Of a stretch of DNA of 64,000 nucleotides, positions 25,745 through 34,786 are shown piece by piece. The translations under genes were made by a program, and so were the position numbers. This stretch comes from Burkholderia sp. OK233 (GTDB lineage: Bacteria; Pseudomonadota; Gammaproteobacteria; Burkholderiales; Burkholderiaceae): NCBI RefSeq assembly GCF_900230185.1, contig NZ_OCSR01000001.1, positions 4,340,001-4,404,000 of the forward strand, in the 5' to 3' direction. Position 1 is the stretch's first letter, and every line of letters starts with the position of its first letter. The notes beneath the pieces were generated by a model. The model was not told where the DNA came from. It did no database searches and saw only the letters and a list, made by a program, of their open reading frames with translations.

Positions 25745-27268
25745 TCAGTTTGCAGCGGCGGTCGCAGCGGTGGCCGATGCCGCGGCGGCCGATGCCGGGG
25801 CATCGGTCGGCACCACGAGGCCTGTTTGCGTTGCGTCGAAACCGCCGCCGAGCGCCTTGATGAGGCCGATCTGCAGATCGCGGCGGCGCATCTTCAGGCC
25901 CGTAACCGTCTGTTCGGCGGCAAGGCGGTTCTGGTCGGCGGTCAGCACTTGCAACTGCGGCGACAAACCGGCCTTGTAGCGGATCACCGCCAGCTGATAG
26001 GCCTTGGTCGACGCGTCGAGCGCGCGCTGCGCGTCGCCCGATTGCTGGTCGATCGAACGGATCGACGACACTTGCGTCGCGACATCCGAGAGCGCATTGA
26101 TCAGCGTCTGGTTGTAGTCCGCCACATCGAGGTCGAAGTCTGCGTAGCGGCCCTTCAACTGTGAGCGCAGCGCGCCGGCGTCGAAGATCGGCAGGTGGAT
26201 GGCCGGCCCGAATTGCATCTGACGGCTGCCCGACTTGAGGAAACGGCCCCAGCCGAACGCATCGAAACCGAAACCGGCGGCGAGGTTGACGTCCGGGAAG
26301 AATTCAGCCTTCGCCTCCTTCACGTCGTGCATCGCGGCTTCGACCTGCCAGCGTGCGGCGACGATATCCGCGCGGCGCGCCACGAGGTCGGCCGGCAGGT
26401 TGTTCGGCAGCGCTACAGCGTCGCCCGTGGTCAGAACCGGCTTGGCAATCTGCAGGCCACGATCCGGCCCCTTGCCGAGCAGCGCGCCCAACTGATAACG
26501 CACGACGGTGATCTGACCGTCGAGATCGGTCAGGTTCTGCTGGCTGCTCGCAATGTTGCCGTTAGCGGTTTCCCGTTCGACATTAGTATCGAGCCCGGCG
26601 CTTACGCGGCCGTTGGTGATGCGGCTGATGTCCTGGCGATTGGCGATTTCGCGCGCGGCGATGTCGCGGTACGCATACAACTGGGCAAGCTGGTTGTACG
26701 TGCTCGCCACGGAGGCGGCGAGCGTCACGCGCGCCTGCTGCATGTCGGCTTCAGCGGCTTTTTCCTGAGACACGGCCTGGCCGAGGCGCTGGCGGTTCTT
26801 GCCCCACAGGTCCAGATCCCACGATGCGCTCGCCAGCACATTGTTCTCGCTATACCAGGTGCCGCCGTACGGAGGCGGGTAGAGCGCATTCGCCGAGAAC
26901 AGCTCGCGGGTCCACGAGTAGCTGCCGTTGACCTTCGGGTACAGCGCCGAGCGCGAGCTTTCAATGTAGGACGAAGCCTTGGCGAGGCGTGCCTGCGCCT
27001 GCGCGATCGAGGGACTGCCTTCCAGCGCTTCCGCGATCAGCTTCGGCAGTTGGGGGTCGCCGAACTGGTTGGCCCAGTCGAGCGACGGCCATTGGCCGCC
27101 CTGGCCGGACAGGCTCTGGGTGGACTCGTACTGAGCCGGCGACGAGATCTGCTTGTCGCTCTTCATGCCGAAGTAGTTCGCGCACCCCGTGAGGGCGAGC
27201 GCCGTCACCGCGGCGGCGACAGCGGCCCGGCTCGAAAGTGCGGGCGCGGACAGGGAAAGGGATTTCAT
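25745..27268 (-). CDS. Outer-membrane efflux factor, NodT/OprM-type lipoprotein
   Basis: A TolC-like outer-membrane channel of 507 residues. The N-terminus carries a lipoprotein signal with lipobox LTGC, so the mature protein starts at the Cys after VTALALTG. Two repeated helical/strand domains follow, with the characteristic NPDI-like motifs ASWDLDLWGKNR and NLPADLVARRADI. The ATG at 27268 starts the signal peptide; an upstream in-frame ATG at 27313 would add unlikely residues. It is encoded between the marR gene and the emrA-like gene in one operon, so it most likely completes that tripartite pump. Confidence 0.93.
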   Translation of the reverse strand: MKSLSLSAPALSSRAAVAAAVTALALTGCANYFGMKSDKQISSPAQYESTQSLSGQGGQWPSLDWANQFGDPQLPKLIAEALEGSPSIAQAQARLAKASSYIESSRSALYPKVNGSYSWTRELFSANALYPPPYGGTWYSENNVLASASWDLDLWGKNRQRLGQAVSQEKAAEADMQQARVTLAASVASTYNQLAQLYAYRDIAAREIANRQDISRITNGRVSAGLDTNVERETANGNIASSQQNLTDLDGQITVVRYQLGALLGKGPDRGLQIAKPVLTTGDAVALPNNLPADLVARRADIVAARWQVEAAMHDVKEAKAEFFPDVNLAAGFGFDAFGWGRFLKSGSRQMQFGPAIHLPIFDAGALRSQLKGRYADFDLDVADYNQTLINALSDVATQVSSIRSIDQQSGDAQRALDASTKAYQLAVIRYKAGLSPQLQVLTADQNRLAAEQTVTGLKMRRRDLQIGLIKALGGGFDATQTGLVVPTDAPASAAAASATAATAAAN

Positions 27269-27317
27269 CGCTCGACTCTTTGAGTGGAATGTAATGATGG
27301 ACACTGCAAGCAATTAA

Positions 27318-27833
27318 TTACGATTTGCTGTCAAAATTGCTTGCTGCATCACGGGTTAGTCCCGTTTGTTCGCCGGAATTGATGAGTACGCGGCGCAGCA
27401 TGCTCTTCAGAAAACCCACTTCTTCGGGGGTAAAGCCGCCCAGCAGGTTGTCCAGCACGCCGTTGAAAATGGCCGGCATCTTGGCCGCGATCGCGTGGCC
27501 TTCCGGTGTCAACGCGAGTCGCACGACCCGCCGGTCTTCGTTGCTGCGCACTCTTGTTAGCAGGCCGCGTTTTTCCAGGCGGTCGACCAGACGCGTGACG
27601 GCGCTTGCGTCGATGCCGTATTCGCGCGCCAGTTCGGCCGCCAGCAGGCACTTGCCGCTCGCCACCATGAACAGGATGCTGCCTTGCTGGCTGGTGATGC
27701 CCAGTTCGGCCATGCTGCGCTGCGTGACCAGGTTCGACATGGTCGATTTCACCCGCGAGAGCAAATAGCCGACGCTTTCGCCCAACTGATACTCGCTGAT
27801 CTCTGAGCCGGGTGTTGAGGACGGATGCGTCAT
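27318..27833 (-). CDS. MarR-family transcriptional regulator
   Basis: A 171-residue winged-helix regulator. The core motifs LGITSQQGSILFMVASG, LAREYGIDASAVTRLVDRLEKRGLLTR and the wing SNEDRRVVRLALTPEG (residues about 44-115) are typical of the EmrR/MarR family. The gene is the first of the minus-strand operon and lies 50 bp upstream of the efflux channel gene. It therefore most likely represses its own operon until a ligand releases it (inference from family behaviour). Confidence 0.93.
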   Translation of the reverse strand: MTHPSSTPGSEISEYQLGESVGYLLSRVKSTMSNLVTQRSMAELGITSQQGSILFMVASGKCLLAAELAREYGIDASAVTRLVDRLEKRGLLTRVRSNEDRRVVRLALTPEGHAIAAKMPAIFNGVLDNLLGGFTPEEVGFLKSMLRRVLINSGEQTGLTRDAASNFDSKS

Positions 27834-28150
27834 GATTCTCGTGCGAATGCAATGGTTGACTAGGCAGGATTATAGACAGCGGTTGATTGACGCGGCAAGC
27901 GTTATTACAGCTTAGGCAAGGAACTTTTCCGGCTCAAGGCACAATGCGCGTGGATTTGCGTAGGATTTCGCCGAAACGGCGTAGGTCTGTTTCCTACGCG
28001 CCGCTGCTTGGAAGATGGCGGAGCTATCAGGGAATACCAGAAAGCTTCATTTGGGCGTGCTACAATATTGGGTTCCCAAAAGTGCGCTTTGGGCTTTGTT
28101 GGCTCGTACACAATGCTGCTGCTGGCGCACTCAACTGTCTCCAGGTTCCT
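27834..28150. other. Divergent intergenic region between marR and typA
   Basis: This holds promoters for two divergent units. An extended -10 element is seen for typA. No clear marR operator palindrome was identified by eye. Confidence 0.5.
28058..28066 (+). promoter_or_regulatory. Extended -10 promoter for typA
   Basis: TGCTACAAT at 28058-28066 matches the extended -10 TGnTATAAT. No good -35 lies 16-18 bp upstream, as is usual for extended -10 promoters. It is 85 bp before the typA ATG. Confidence 0.55.
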
Positions 28151-29977
28151 ATGACTCGCGCCCTACGCAACATCGCCATCATTGCCCACGTCGACCACGG
28201 CAAGACCACGCTCGTCGACCAGCTCCTCCGCCAAACCGCCACCTTCCGCGACAACCAGGCGGTTGTCGAGCGCGTGATGGACTCGAACGACATCGAAAAG
28301 GAACGTGGCATCACGATTCTTTCGAAGAACTGCGCGGTCGAGTACGAAGGCACGCACATCAACATCGTTGACACCCCGGGCCACGCCGACTTCGGTGGTG
28401 AAGTGGAGCGCGTGCTGTCGATGGTCGATTCGGTGCTGTTGCTGGTCGACGCGGTCGAAGGCCCGATGCCGCAAACGCGCTTCGTGACCAAGAAGGCGCT
28501 AGCGCTCGGTCTCAAGCCGATTGTCGTGATCAATAAGGTCGACCGCCCGGGCGCGCGAATCGACTGGGTGATCAACCAGACCTTTGACCTGTTCGACAAG
28601 CTGGGCGCAACTGACGAACAACTCGACTTCCCAATTGTCTACGCATCGGGTCTGAACGGTTACGCCGGCCTGACGTCGGATGTGCGCGAGGGCGATATGC
28701 GCCCGCTGTTCGAAGCCGTGCTTCAACACGTGCCGGTCCGCCCGGCCGATCCGGCAGCGCCGCTGCAGCTGCAGATCACGTCGCTGGATTACTCGTCGTA
28801 CGTCGGCCGTATTGGCGTCGGCCGCATTACGCGTGGCACGATCAAGCCGGGCATGTCCGTCGCCGTGCGTTCGGGCCCCGACGGTGCGATCCTGAACCGC
28901 AAGATCAACCAGGTCCTGTCGTTCAAGGGTCTCGAGCGCGTGCAGGTCGACTCGGCTGAAGCCGGCGATATCGTGCTGATCAACGGTATCGAAGAAATCG
29001 GCATCGGCGTGACCATCTGCGCACCGGAGCAACCGGAAGCGCTGCCGATGATCACCGTCGACGAACCGACCCTGACGATGAACTTCCTCGTCAATTCGTC
29101 GCCGCTGGCCGGCCGCGAAGGCAAGTTCGTCACGAGCCGTCAGATTCGCGACCGCCTGATGAAGGAACTGAACCACAACGTGGCGCTGCGCGTGAAAGAA
29201 ACGGGCGACGAAACCACGTTCGAAGTGGCAGGCCGCGGCGAGCTGCACCTGACCATTCTGGTCGAAAACATGCGCCGTGAAGGCTACGAGCTGGCCGTGT
29301 CGCGTCCGCGCGTGGTGATGACGGAAGTCGATGGCGTGAAGCACGAGCCGTACGAAAACCTGACGGTCGACATGGAAGACGGTCACCAGGGTGGCGTGAT
29401 GGAAGAGCTGGGCCGCCGCAAGGGCGAAATGCTCGACATGGCGTCGGACGGCCGTGGCCGTACGCGTCTCGAGTACCGTATTTCGGCGCGTGGGCTGATC
29501 GGTTTTCAGGGCGAATTCTTGACGCTGACGCGCGGTACGGGGCTGATGAGCCACACGTTTGACTCGTATCAGCCGGTCAGGGAAGGTGGTGTCGGCGAGC
29601 GTCGTAATGGCGTGCTGATTTCGCAGGACGACGGCGCAGCAGTGGCGTACGCACTGTGGAAGCTGCAGGATCGCGGCCGTATGTTCGTGTCGCCGGGCGA
29701 GCCGCTGTACGAAGGCATGATCATCGGCATTCACAGCCGCGACAACGACCTGGTCGTGAACCCGATCAAGGGCAAGCAACTGACCAACGTGCGTTCGTCG
29801 GGTACGGACGAAGCGGTGCGCCTCGTGCCGCCGATCCAGATGTCGCTGGAATACGCGGTTGAATTCATCGACGACGACGAACTGGTCGAAGTCACGCCGA
29901 AATCCATCCGTCTGCGCAAGCGTTACCTGAAGGAACACGAGCGCCGCAGCGCCAGCCGTAAGGGCGCAGTGGACTAA
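28151..29977 (+). CDS. typA: TypA/BipA ribosome-associated GTPase
   Basis: BipA is an EF-G-like translational GTPase involved in 50S assembly and stress adaptation. The 608-residue product has G1 HVDHGKTT near residues 12-19, the switch region NDIEKERGITILSKN, DTPGHADFGGEV and NKVDRPGAR, then the EF-G-like beta-barrel and domains III/V and the unique C-terminal domain. The ATG at 28151 is chosen because homologues start MTRALRNIAIIAHVDHG; a longer open frame reaches upstream but runs through the promoter. A UUCG-loop terminator follows. Confidence 0.96.
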   Translation: MTRALRNIAIIAHVDHGKTTLVDQLLRQTATFRDNQAVVERVMDSNDIEKERGITILSKNCAVEYEGTHINIVDTPGHADFGGEVERVLSMVDSVLLLVDAVEGPMPQTRFVTKKALALGLKPIVVINKVDRPGARIDWVINQTFDLFDKLGATDEQLDFPIVYASGLNGYAGLTSDVREGDMRPLFEAVLQHVPVRPADPAAPLQLQITSLDYSSYVGRIGVGRITRGTIKPGMSVAVRSGPDGAILNRKINQVLSFKGLERVQVDSAEAGDIVLINGIEEIGIGVTICAPEQPEALPMITVDEPTLTMNFLVNSSPLAGREGKFVTSRQIRDRLMKELNHNVALRVKETGDETTFEVAGRGELHLTILVENMRREGYELAVSRPRVVMTEVDGVKHEPYENLTVDMEDGHQGGVMEELGRRKGEMLDMASDGRGRTRLEYRISARGLIGFQGEFLTLTRGTGLMSHTFDSYQPVREGGVGERRNGVLISQDDGAAVAYALWKLQDRGRMFVSPGEPLYEGMIIGIHSRDNDLVVNPIKGKQLTNVRSSGTDEAVRLVPPIQMSLEYAVEFIDDDELVEVTPKSIRLRKRYLKEHERRSASRKGAVD

Positions 29978-30022
29978 ATCAGCGTCGACCCTAATCCTGG
30001 GTAAGCGACATGCTGTCAGGCA

Positions 30023-30044
30023 AAAGCCACCTTCGGGTGGCTTT
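30023..30044 (+). terminator. Hairpin terminator after typA
   Basis: AAAGCCACC and GGTGGCTTT form a 9-bp stem closed by a stable TTCG tetraloop, 46 bp after the typA stop. The T-run is only the three T inside the stem. Confidence 0.75.
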
Positions 30045-30161
30045 GCCATTTCTGGCGCCCAATTCGCGTTGCGTGCAATTGCTCGCGGTTGGCTGTCTGT
30101 TTGTCGTGTTTGTCCCCGTTTTTCGCAGAAGTCTGTTGCGAGGCCTGCAAAACCGGCCGAA

Positions 30162-30179
30162 AGCCCGTCGCGACGGGCT
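30162..30179. promoter_or_regulatory. 18-bp perfect palindrome upstream of odhA
   Basis: AGCCCGTCG followed directly by CGACGGGCT forms an uninterrupted 18-bp dyad about 180 bp before the odhA start. It could be an operator, but no factor can be named. Confidence 0.5.
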
Positions 30180-30358
30180 CGAGCGGCAATCCGTCTGCTA
30201 TCTGCACTATCCGTTCTGTGATATGCTCTCCGGTGCAAAGTTTTAGGTCCTTCCAAGCAAGACTTGATTCGCGCAATCCGCTAAACGGTCAGGCCGTGTC
30301 GCGGAAGGTTCTGTAACCCGCTATTTCTCGAGAAACTCGAAGAAAGGTGAGCGTAAAA

Positions 30359-33220
30359 ATGATGAAGCAATTCCAGTCGAACTCTTATCTGTTCGGCGGC
30401 AATGCTCCGTACGTAGAAGAAATGTACGAAGCGTATCTCGATAATCCGGCGTCAGTGCCCGAGAACTGGCGCAGCTATTTCGACGCGTTGCAGAACGTCC
30501 CTGCATCGGATGGCAGCAATGCCAACGACGTGGCCCATGGCCCGATCGTCGAATCGTTTGCGCAACGGGCCAAGGCTAATGCCTTCATCCCGCGCACGGC
30601 GGCTGGCGGCGAAGACCTCGCTACCTCCCGCAAGCAAGTCTATGTGCAGTCCCTCATCGGTGCATATCGCTTCCTCGGCTCGCAATGGGCCAATCTCGAT
30701 CCCCTGAAGCGCCGCGAACGTCCCGCAATCCCCGAACTCGAACCCGCGTTCTACGACTTCACCGAAGCCGACATGGACCAGGAGTTCAGCGCCACGAATC
30801 TGTATTTCGGGTTCGAGCGTGCTTCGCTGCGCGAGATCGTCAAGGCCCTGCGTGACACGTACTGCGGCACGATCGGCGCCGAGTACATGTACATCAGCGA
30901 TCCGGAACAGAAGCGCTGGTGGAAAGAGAAGCTCGAGTCGATCCGTTCGACGCCGAACTTCTCCAATGAAAAGAAGAAGCACATCCTGAATCGCCTGACG
31001 GCCTCTGAAGGCCTCGAGCGCTTCCTGCACACCAAGTACGTCGGCCAGAAACGCTTCTCGCTCGAAGGCGGCGAAAGCTTCATCGCCTCGATGGACGAAG
31101 TCGTGCGTCATGGCGGAGCCAACGGCGTGCAGGAAATCGTCATCGGCATGGCCCACCGTGGCCGTCTGAACGTGCTGGTCAATACGCTCGGCAAGATGCC
31201 GGCTGACCTGTTTGCCGAATTCGAAGGCAAGCACGTCGACGACCTGCCGGCCGGCGACGTGAAGTACCACAAGGGTTTCTCGTCGGACGTTTCGACCGAA
31301 GGCGGCCCGGTTCACCTGTCGCTCGCGTTCAACCCGTCGCACCTCGAAATCGTCAATCCGGTGGTCGAAGGTTCGGCGAAGGCGCGTATGGATCGCCGCG
31401 GCGACGACAGCGGCCTGCAAGTGCTGCCGGTGCAGATCCACGGCGACGCGGCCTTCGCAGGCCAGGGCGTCGTGATGGAAACGCTGAACCTCGCGCAAAC
31501 GCGCGGTTACGGCACGCACGGCACGCTGCACATCGTCATCAACAACCAGATCGGTTTCACGACGTCGGACCCGCGCGACTCGCGCTCCACGTTGTACTGC
31601 TCGGACGTCGTCAAGATGATCGAAGCGCCGGTACTGCACGTGAACGGTGACGATCCTGAAGCGGTCGTGCTGGCTACGCAACTGGCCATCGACTTCCGGA
31701 TGCAGTTCCACAAGGACGTCGTCGTCGACATCGTCTGCTTCCGCAAGCTGGGTCACAACGAGCAGGACACGCCGGCTGTCACGCAGCCGCTGATGTACAA
31801 GACGATTGCGAAGCACCCGGGCACGCGCGCGCTGTATGCTGAAAAGCTGGTCCAGCAAGGCGTGATCACCGCGGAAGAAGGCGACGAATTCGTCAAGGCC
31901 TACCGCAAGGCGATGGACGAAGGCCACCACACGGTCGACCCGGTACTCTCGAACTATAAGAGCAAGTACGCGGTGGATTGGGTGCCGTTCCTGAACCGCA
32001 AGTGGACCGACGCAGCCGACACGGCCGTGCCGCTGGCCGAGTTGAAGCGCCTCGCTGAGCGCGTCACCACGATCCCGGAAAACTTCAAGGTTCACCCGCT
32101 GGTCGAGCGCGTCATCAACGACCGTCGCGCGATGGGCCGTGGCGAAGCGAAGCTCGACTGGGGCATGGGCGAACACCTGGCATTCGCGTCGCTGGTCGCG
32201 TCGGGCTACGCAGTGCGTCTGACCGGTCAGGACTCGGGCCGCGGCACGTTCACGCACCGTCACGCGGTGCTGCACGATCAGAACCGCGAGCGCTGGAACG
32301 ACGGCACCTACGTGCCGCTGCAGAACGTCGCAGAAGGTCAGGCGAAGTTCAACGTGATCGACTCGGTGCTGTCGGAAGAAGCGGTGCTGGGCTTCGAATA
32401 CGGTTACTCGACCGCCGAACCGAATACGTTCGTCGCGTGGGAAGCGCAGTTCGGCGACTTCGTGAACGGCGCGCAAGTCGTGATCGACCAGTTCATCTCG
32501 TCTGGCGAAGTGAAGTGGGGCCGCGTGTCGGGTCTCACAATGCTGCTGCCGCACGGCTACGAAGGCCAAGGTCCGGAGCACTCGTCGGCACGTATCGAAC
32601 GTTTCCTGCAACTGTGCGCAGACCACAACATGCAGGTCGTTCAGCCGACCACGCCGGCGCAGATTTTCCACCTGCTGCGCCGTCAGATGATCCGCCTGTT
32701 CCGCAAGCCGCTGATCGTCGCTACGCCGAAGTCGCTGCTGCGCCACAAGGAAGCCGTGTCGGATCTGTCCGAACTGGCGAAGGGTGCGTTCCAGCCGATC
32801 CTCGGTGAAATCGACGAAGCGATCGAGCCGAAGAAGGTCAAGCGCGTGGTGGCCTGCTCGGGCCGCGTGTACTACGACCTGCTGGCGCATCGCCGTGAAT
32901 CGAAGTCGAACGACGTCGCGATCATCCGTATCGAACAGCTCTATCCGTTCGCGCATAAGCAGTTCGAAGCGGAAATGAAGAAGTACGACAACGCGACCGA
33001 AGTGGTCTGGGTGCAGGACGAGCCGCAGAATCAAGGCCCGTGGTTCTACATCGAGCACCACCTGAAGGAAGGCATGAAGGAAGGGCAGAAGCTGGCATAC
33101 AGCGGACGTCCGGCTTCGGCCTCGCCGGCAGTCGGCTACTACGCGAAGCACTACGAGCAGCAGAAGGCGCTGATCGAAGGCGCTTTCGGCCGCCTCAAGA
33201 GCGCGTCGATCGCTAAATAA
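30359..33220 (+). CDS. sucA: 2-oxoglutarate dehydrogenase E1 component
   Basis: This is the thiamine-diphosphate-dependent decarboxylase subunit (E1) of the 2-oxoglutarate dehydrogenase complex in the TCA cycle. It has 953 residues, the usual length for sucA/odhA. The N-terminus contains the E2-binding YVEEMYEAYLDNPASVPENW segment. The ThDP-binding region includes GMAHRGRLNVLVN, the HGDAAFAGQG motif and NNQIGFTTS; the transketolase-like Pyr domain (GQDSGRGTF) and C-terminal domain follow. The ATG at 30359 has AAAGGTGA 8 bp upstream; an in-frame GTG at 30347 lies inside that ribosome-binding site. It is the first gene of odhA-odhB-lpdA. Confidence 0.97.
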   Translation: MMKQFQSNSYLFGGNAPYVEEMYEAYLDNPASVPENWRSYFDALQNVPASDGSNANDVAHGPIVESFAQRAKANAFIPRTAAGGEDLATSRKQVYVQSLIGAYRFLGSQWANLDPLKRRERPAIPELEPAFYDFTEADMDQEFSATNLYFGFERASLREIVKALRDTYCGTIGAEYMYISDPEQKRWWKEKLESIRSTPNFSNEKKKHILNRLTASEGLERFLHTKYVGQKRFSLEGGESFIASMDEVVRHGGANGVQEIVIGMAHRGRLNVLVNTLGKMPADLFAEFEGKHVDDLPAGDVKYHKGFSSDVSTEGGPVHLSLAFNPSHLEIVNPVVEGSAKARMDRRGDDSGLQVLPVQIHGDAAFAGQGVVMETLNLAQTRGYGTHGTLHIVINNQIGFTTSDPRDSRSTLYCSDVVKMIEAPVLHVNGDDPEAVVLATQLAIDFRMQFHKDVVVDIVCFRKLGHNEQDTPAVTQPLMYKTIAKHPGTRALYAEKLVQQGVITAEEGDEFVKAYRKAMDEGHHTVDPVLSNYKSKYAVDWVPFLNRKWTDAADTAVPLAELKRLAERVTTIPENFKVHPLVERVINDRRAMGRGEAKLDWGMGEHLAFASLVASGYAVRLTGQDSGRGTFTHRHAVLHDQNRERWNDGTYVPLQNVAEGQAKFNVIDSVLSEEAVLGFEYGYSTAEPNTFVAWEAQFGDFVNGAQVVIDQFISSGEVKWGRVSGLTMLLPHGYEGQGPEHSSARIERFLQLCADHNMQVVQPTTPAQIFHLLRRQMIRLFRKPLIVATPKSLLRHKEAVSDLSELAKGAFQPILGEIDEAIEPKKVKRVVACSGRVYYDLLAHRRESKSNDVAIIRIEQLYPFAHKQFEAEMKKYDNATEVVWVQDEPQNQGPWFYIEHHLKEGMKEGQKLAYSGRPASASPAVGYYAKHYEQQKALIEGAFGRLKSASIAK

Positions 33221-33235
33221 GGAAAACAGACGAAC

Positions 33236-33260
33236 CGGGAAAGCGCACTGCGCTTTCCCG
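33236..33260 (+). other. Intercistronic hairpin between sucA and sucB
   Basis: CGGGAAAGCGC and its exact complement form an 11-bp stem around a 3-nt loop, 15 bp after the sucA stop. No T-run follows, so partial termination or mRNA processing is more likely than full termination. Confidence 0.75.
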
Positions 33261-33372
33261 TGCCGCGTTCAGCCACCACGTGATGGTTCGTTCCCGGCAG
33301 TTATGGTTCGCAGGCGGTCGTCGAGTACATAGATCGCGCGCCGTCACCCGATACGTATTCAGGATATTCATA

Positions 33373-34647
33373 ATGGCTATTGTTGAAGTCAAGGTTCCCC
33401 AGCTCTCCGAGTCGGTTTCGGAAGCCACGATGCTGCAGTGGAAGAAGAAGCCCGGCGAGGCTGTTGCACAAGACGAAATTCTCATCGAAATCGAGACCGA
33501 CAAGGTCGTACTCGAAGTGCCGGCGCCCTCCGCCGGCGTGCTCGCACAAGTGATCTCGAACGACGGCGACATCGTCGTCGCGGATCAGGTGATCGCCAAG
33601 ATCGACACCGAAGGCACGGCAAGCGCCGCTGCTGTCGAAGCCGAAGTGAAGCCGGCACCCGTTGCCGCACCGGCACCGGCTGCTGCGCCGGCCGCTCAGG
33701 CTGCATCCGCAACGGGTGCGAACACCGCTGCTTCGCCGGCTGCCGGCAAGCTGATGGCCGAGAAGGGTCTGGGCGCGGGCGACGTCGCCGGCACGGGCCG
33801 CGACGGCCGCATCACCAAGGGTGACGTGCTGACCGCAGGCGCACCGGCTGCCAAGGCTGCACCGGCACCCGCTGCCGCACCGAAGGCTGCGAAGCCGTCG
33901 CTGCCGGACGTCAAGGCACCGGCATCGGCCGATCAATGGCTGAAGAACCGCCCGGAACAACGCGTGCCGATGTCGCGTCTGCGTGCGCGTATCGCCGAGC
34001 GTCTGCTCGAGTCGCAGCAAACCAACGCCATCCTCACCACGTTCAACGAAGTGAACATGGCGCCGGTGATGGACCTGCGCAACAAGTACAAAGACAAGTT
34101 CGAAAAGGAACATGGCGTGAAGCTGGGCTTCATGTCGTTCTTCGTGAAGGCGGCTGTCCACGCGCTGAAGAAATTCCCGCTCGTGAACGCGTCGATCGAC
34201 GGTAACGACATCGTCTATCACGGCTACTTCGACATCGGTATCGCGGTCGGGTCGCCGCGTGGCCTGGTGGTGCCGATCCTGCGCAACGCAGATCAGCTGA
34301 GCCTCGCCGAAATCGAAAAGAAGATTGCTGAATTCGGCCAGAAGGCCAAGGACGGCAAGCTGTCGATCGAAGAAATGACGGGCGGTACGTTCTCGATCTC
34401 GAACGGTGGTGTGTTCGGTTCGATGCTGTCGACCCCGATTATCAACCCGCCGCAATCCGCCATTCTGGGCGTGCACGCCACGAAGGAACGCGCTGTGGTC
34501 GAGAACGGCCAGATCGTGATCCGTCCGATGAACTATCTGGCGCTGTCGTACGACCACCGGATTATCGACGGCCGCGAAGCGGTGCTGTCGCTGGTCGCGA
34601 TGAAGGATGCGCTGGAAGACCCGGCGCGCCTGCTGCTCGACCTGTAA
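33373..34647 (+). CDS. sucB: 2-oxoglutarate dehydrogenase E2 component (dihydrolipoyl succinyltransferase)
   Basis: E2 carries the lipoyl arm and transfers succinyl groups to CoA. The 424-residue product has a lipoyl domain (1-75, with the lipoylated Lys in EIETDKVVLEV), an Ala/Pro-rich linker, a peripheral-subunit-binding domain (LMAEKGLGAGDVAGTGRDGRITKGDV) and the catalytic domain ending with the HxxxDG motif DHRIIDGREAV. The ATG at 33373 begins the lipoyl domain; upstream frame extension is not supported. It is operonic with sucA and lpdA. Confidence 0.97.
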   Translation: MAIVEVKVPQLSESVSEATMLQWKKKPGEAVAQDEILIEIETDKVVLEVPAPSAGVLAQVISNDGDIVVADQVIAKIDTEGTASAAAVEAEVKPAPVAAPAPAAAPAAQAASATGANTAASPAAGKLMAEKGLGAGDVAGTGRDGRITKGDVLTAGAPAAKAAPAPAAAPKAAKPSLPDVKAPASADQWLKNRPEQRVPMSRLRARIAERLLESQQTNAILTTFNEVNMAPVMDLRNKYKDKFEKEHGVKLGFMSFFVKAAVHALKKFPLVNASIDGNDIVYHGYFDIGIAVGSPRGLVVPILRNADQLSLAEIEKKIAEFGQKAKDGKLSIEEMTGGTFSISNGGVFGSMLSTPIINPPQSAILGVHATKERAVVENGQIVIRPMNYLALSYDHRIIDGREAVLSLVAMKDALEDPARLLLDL

Positions 34648-34786
34648 TCGCCGGTTTGGCCGGCGTCGGCTTGTCTTCGCGCAAGCCGACGCCATATAAG
34701 CAGCACGTCTCTAGCATTCCGCAGTACTGGAACGACGCCCGCCACGAAGCGTGGCCGCGCGTCGTTCCGTCATCAAAAGGATTGTC

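Larger units (their letters stand above)
29978..30358. other. Intergenic region upstream of odhA
   Basis: A terminator for typA is at 30023-30044 and a perfect palindrome at 30162-30179. Open frames here are unsupported. The odhA promoter was not identified with confidence. Confidence 0.5.

Noticed and set aside
30452..33151. 899-codon minus-strand open frame opposite sucA
   Set aside because: It mirrors sucA codon bias, has no domains and no ribosome-binding site.
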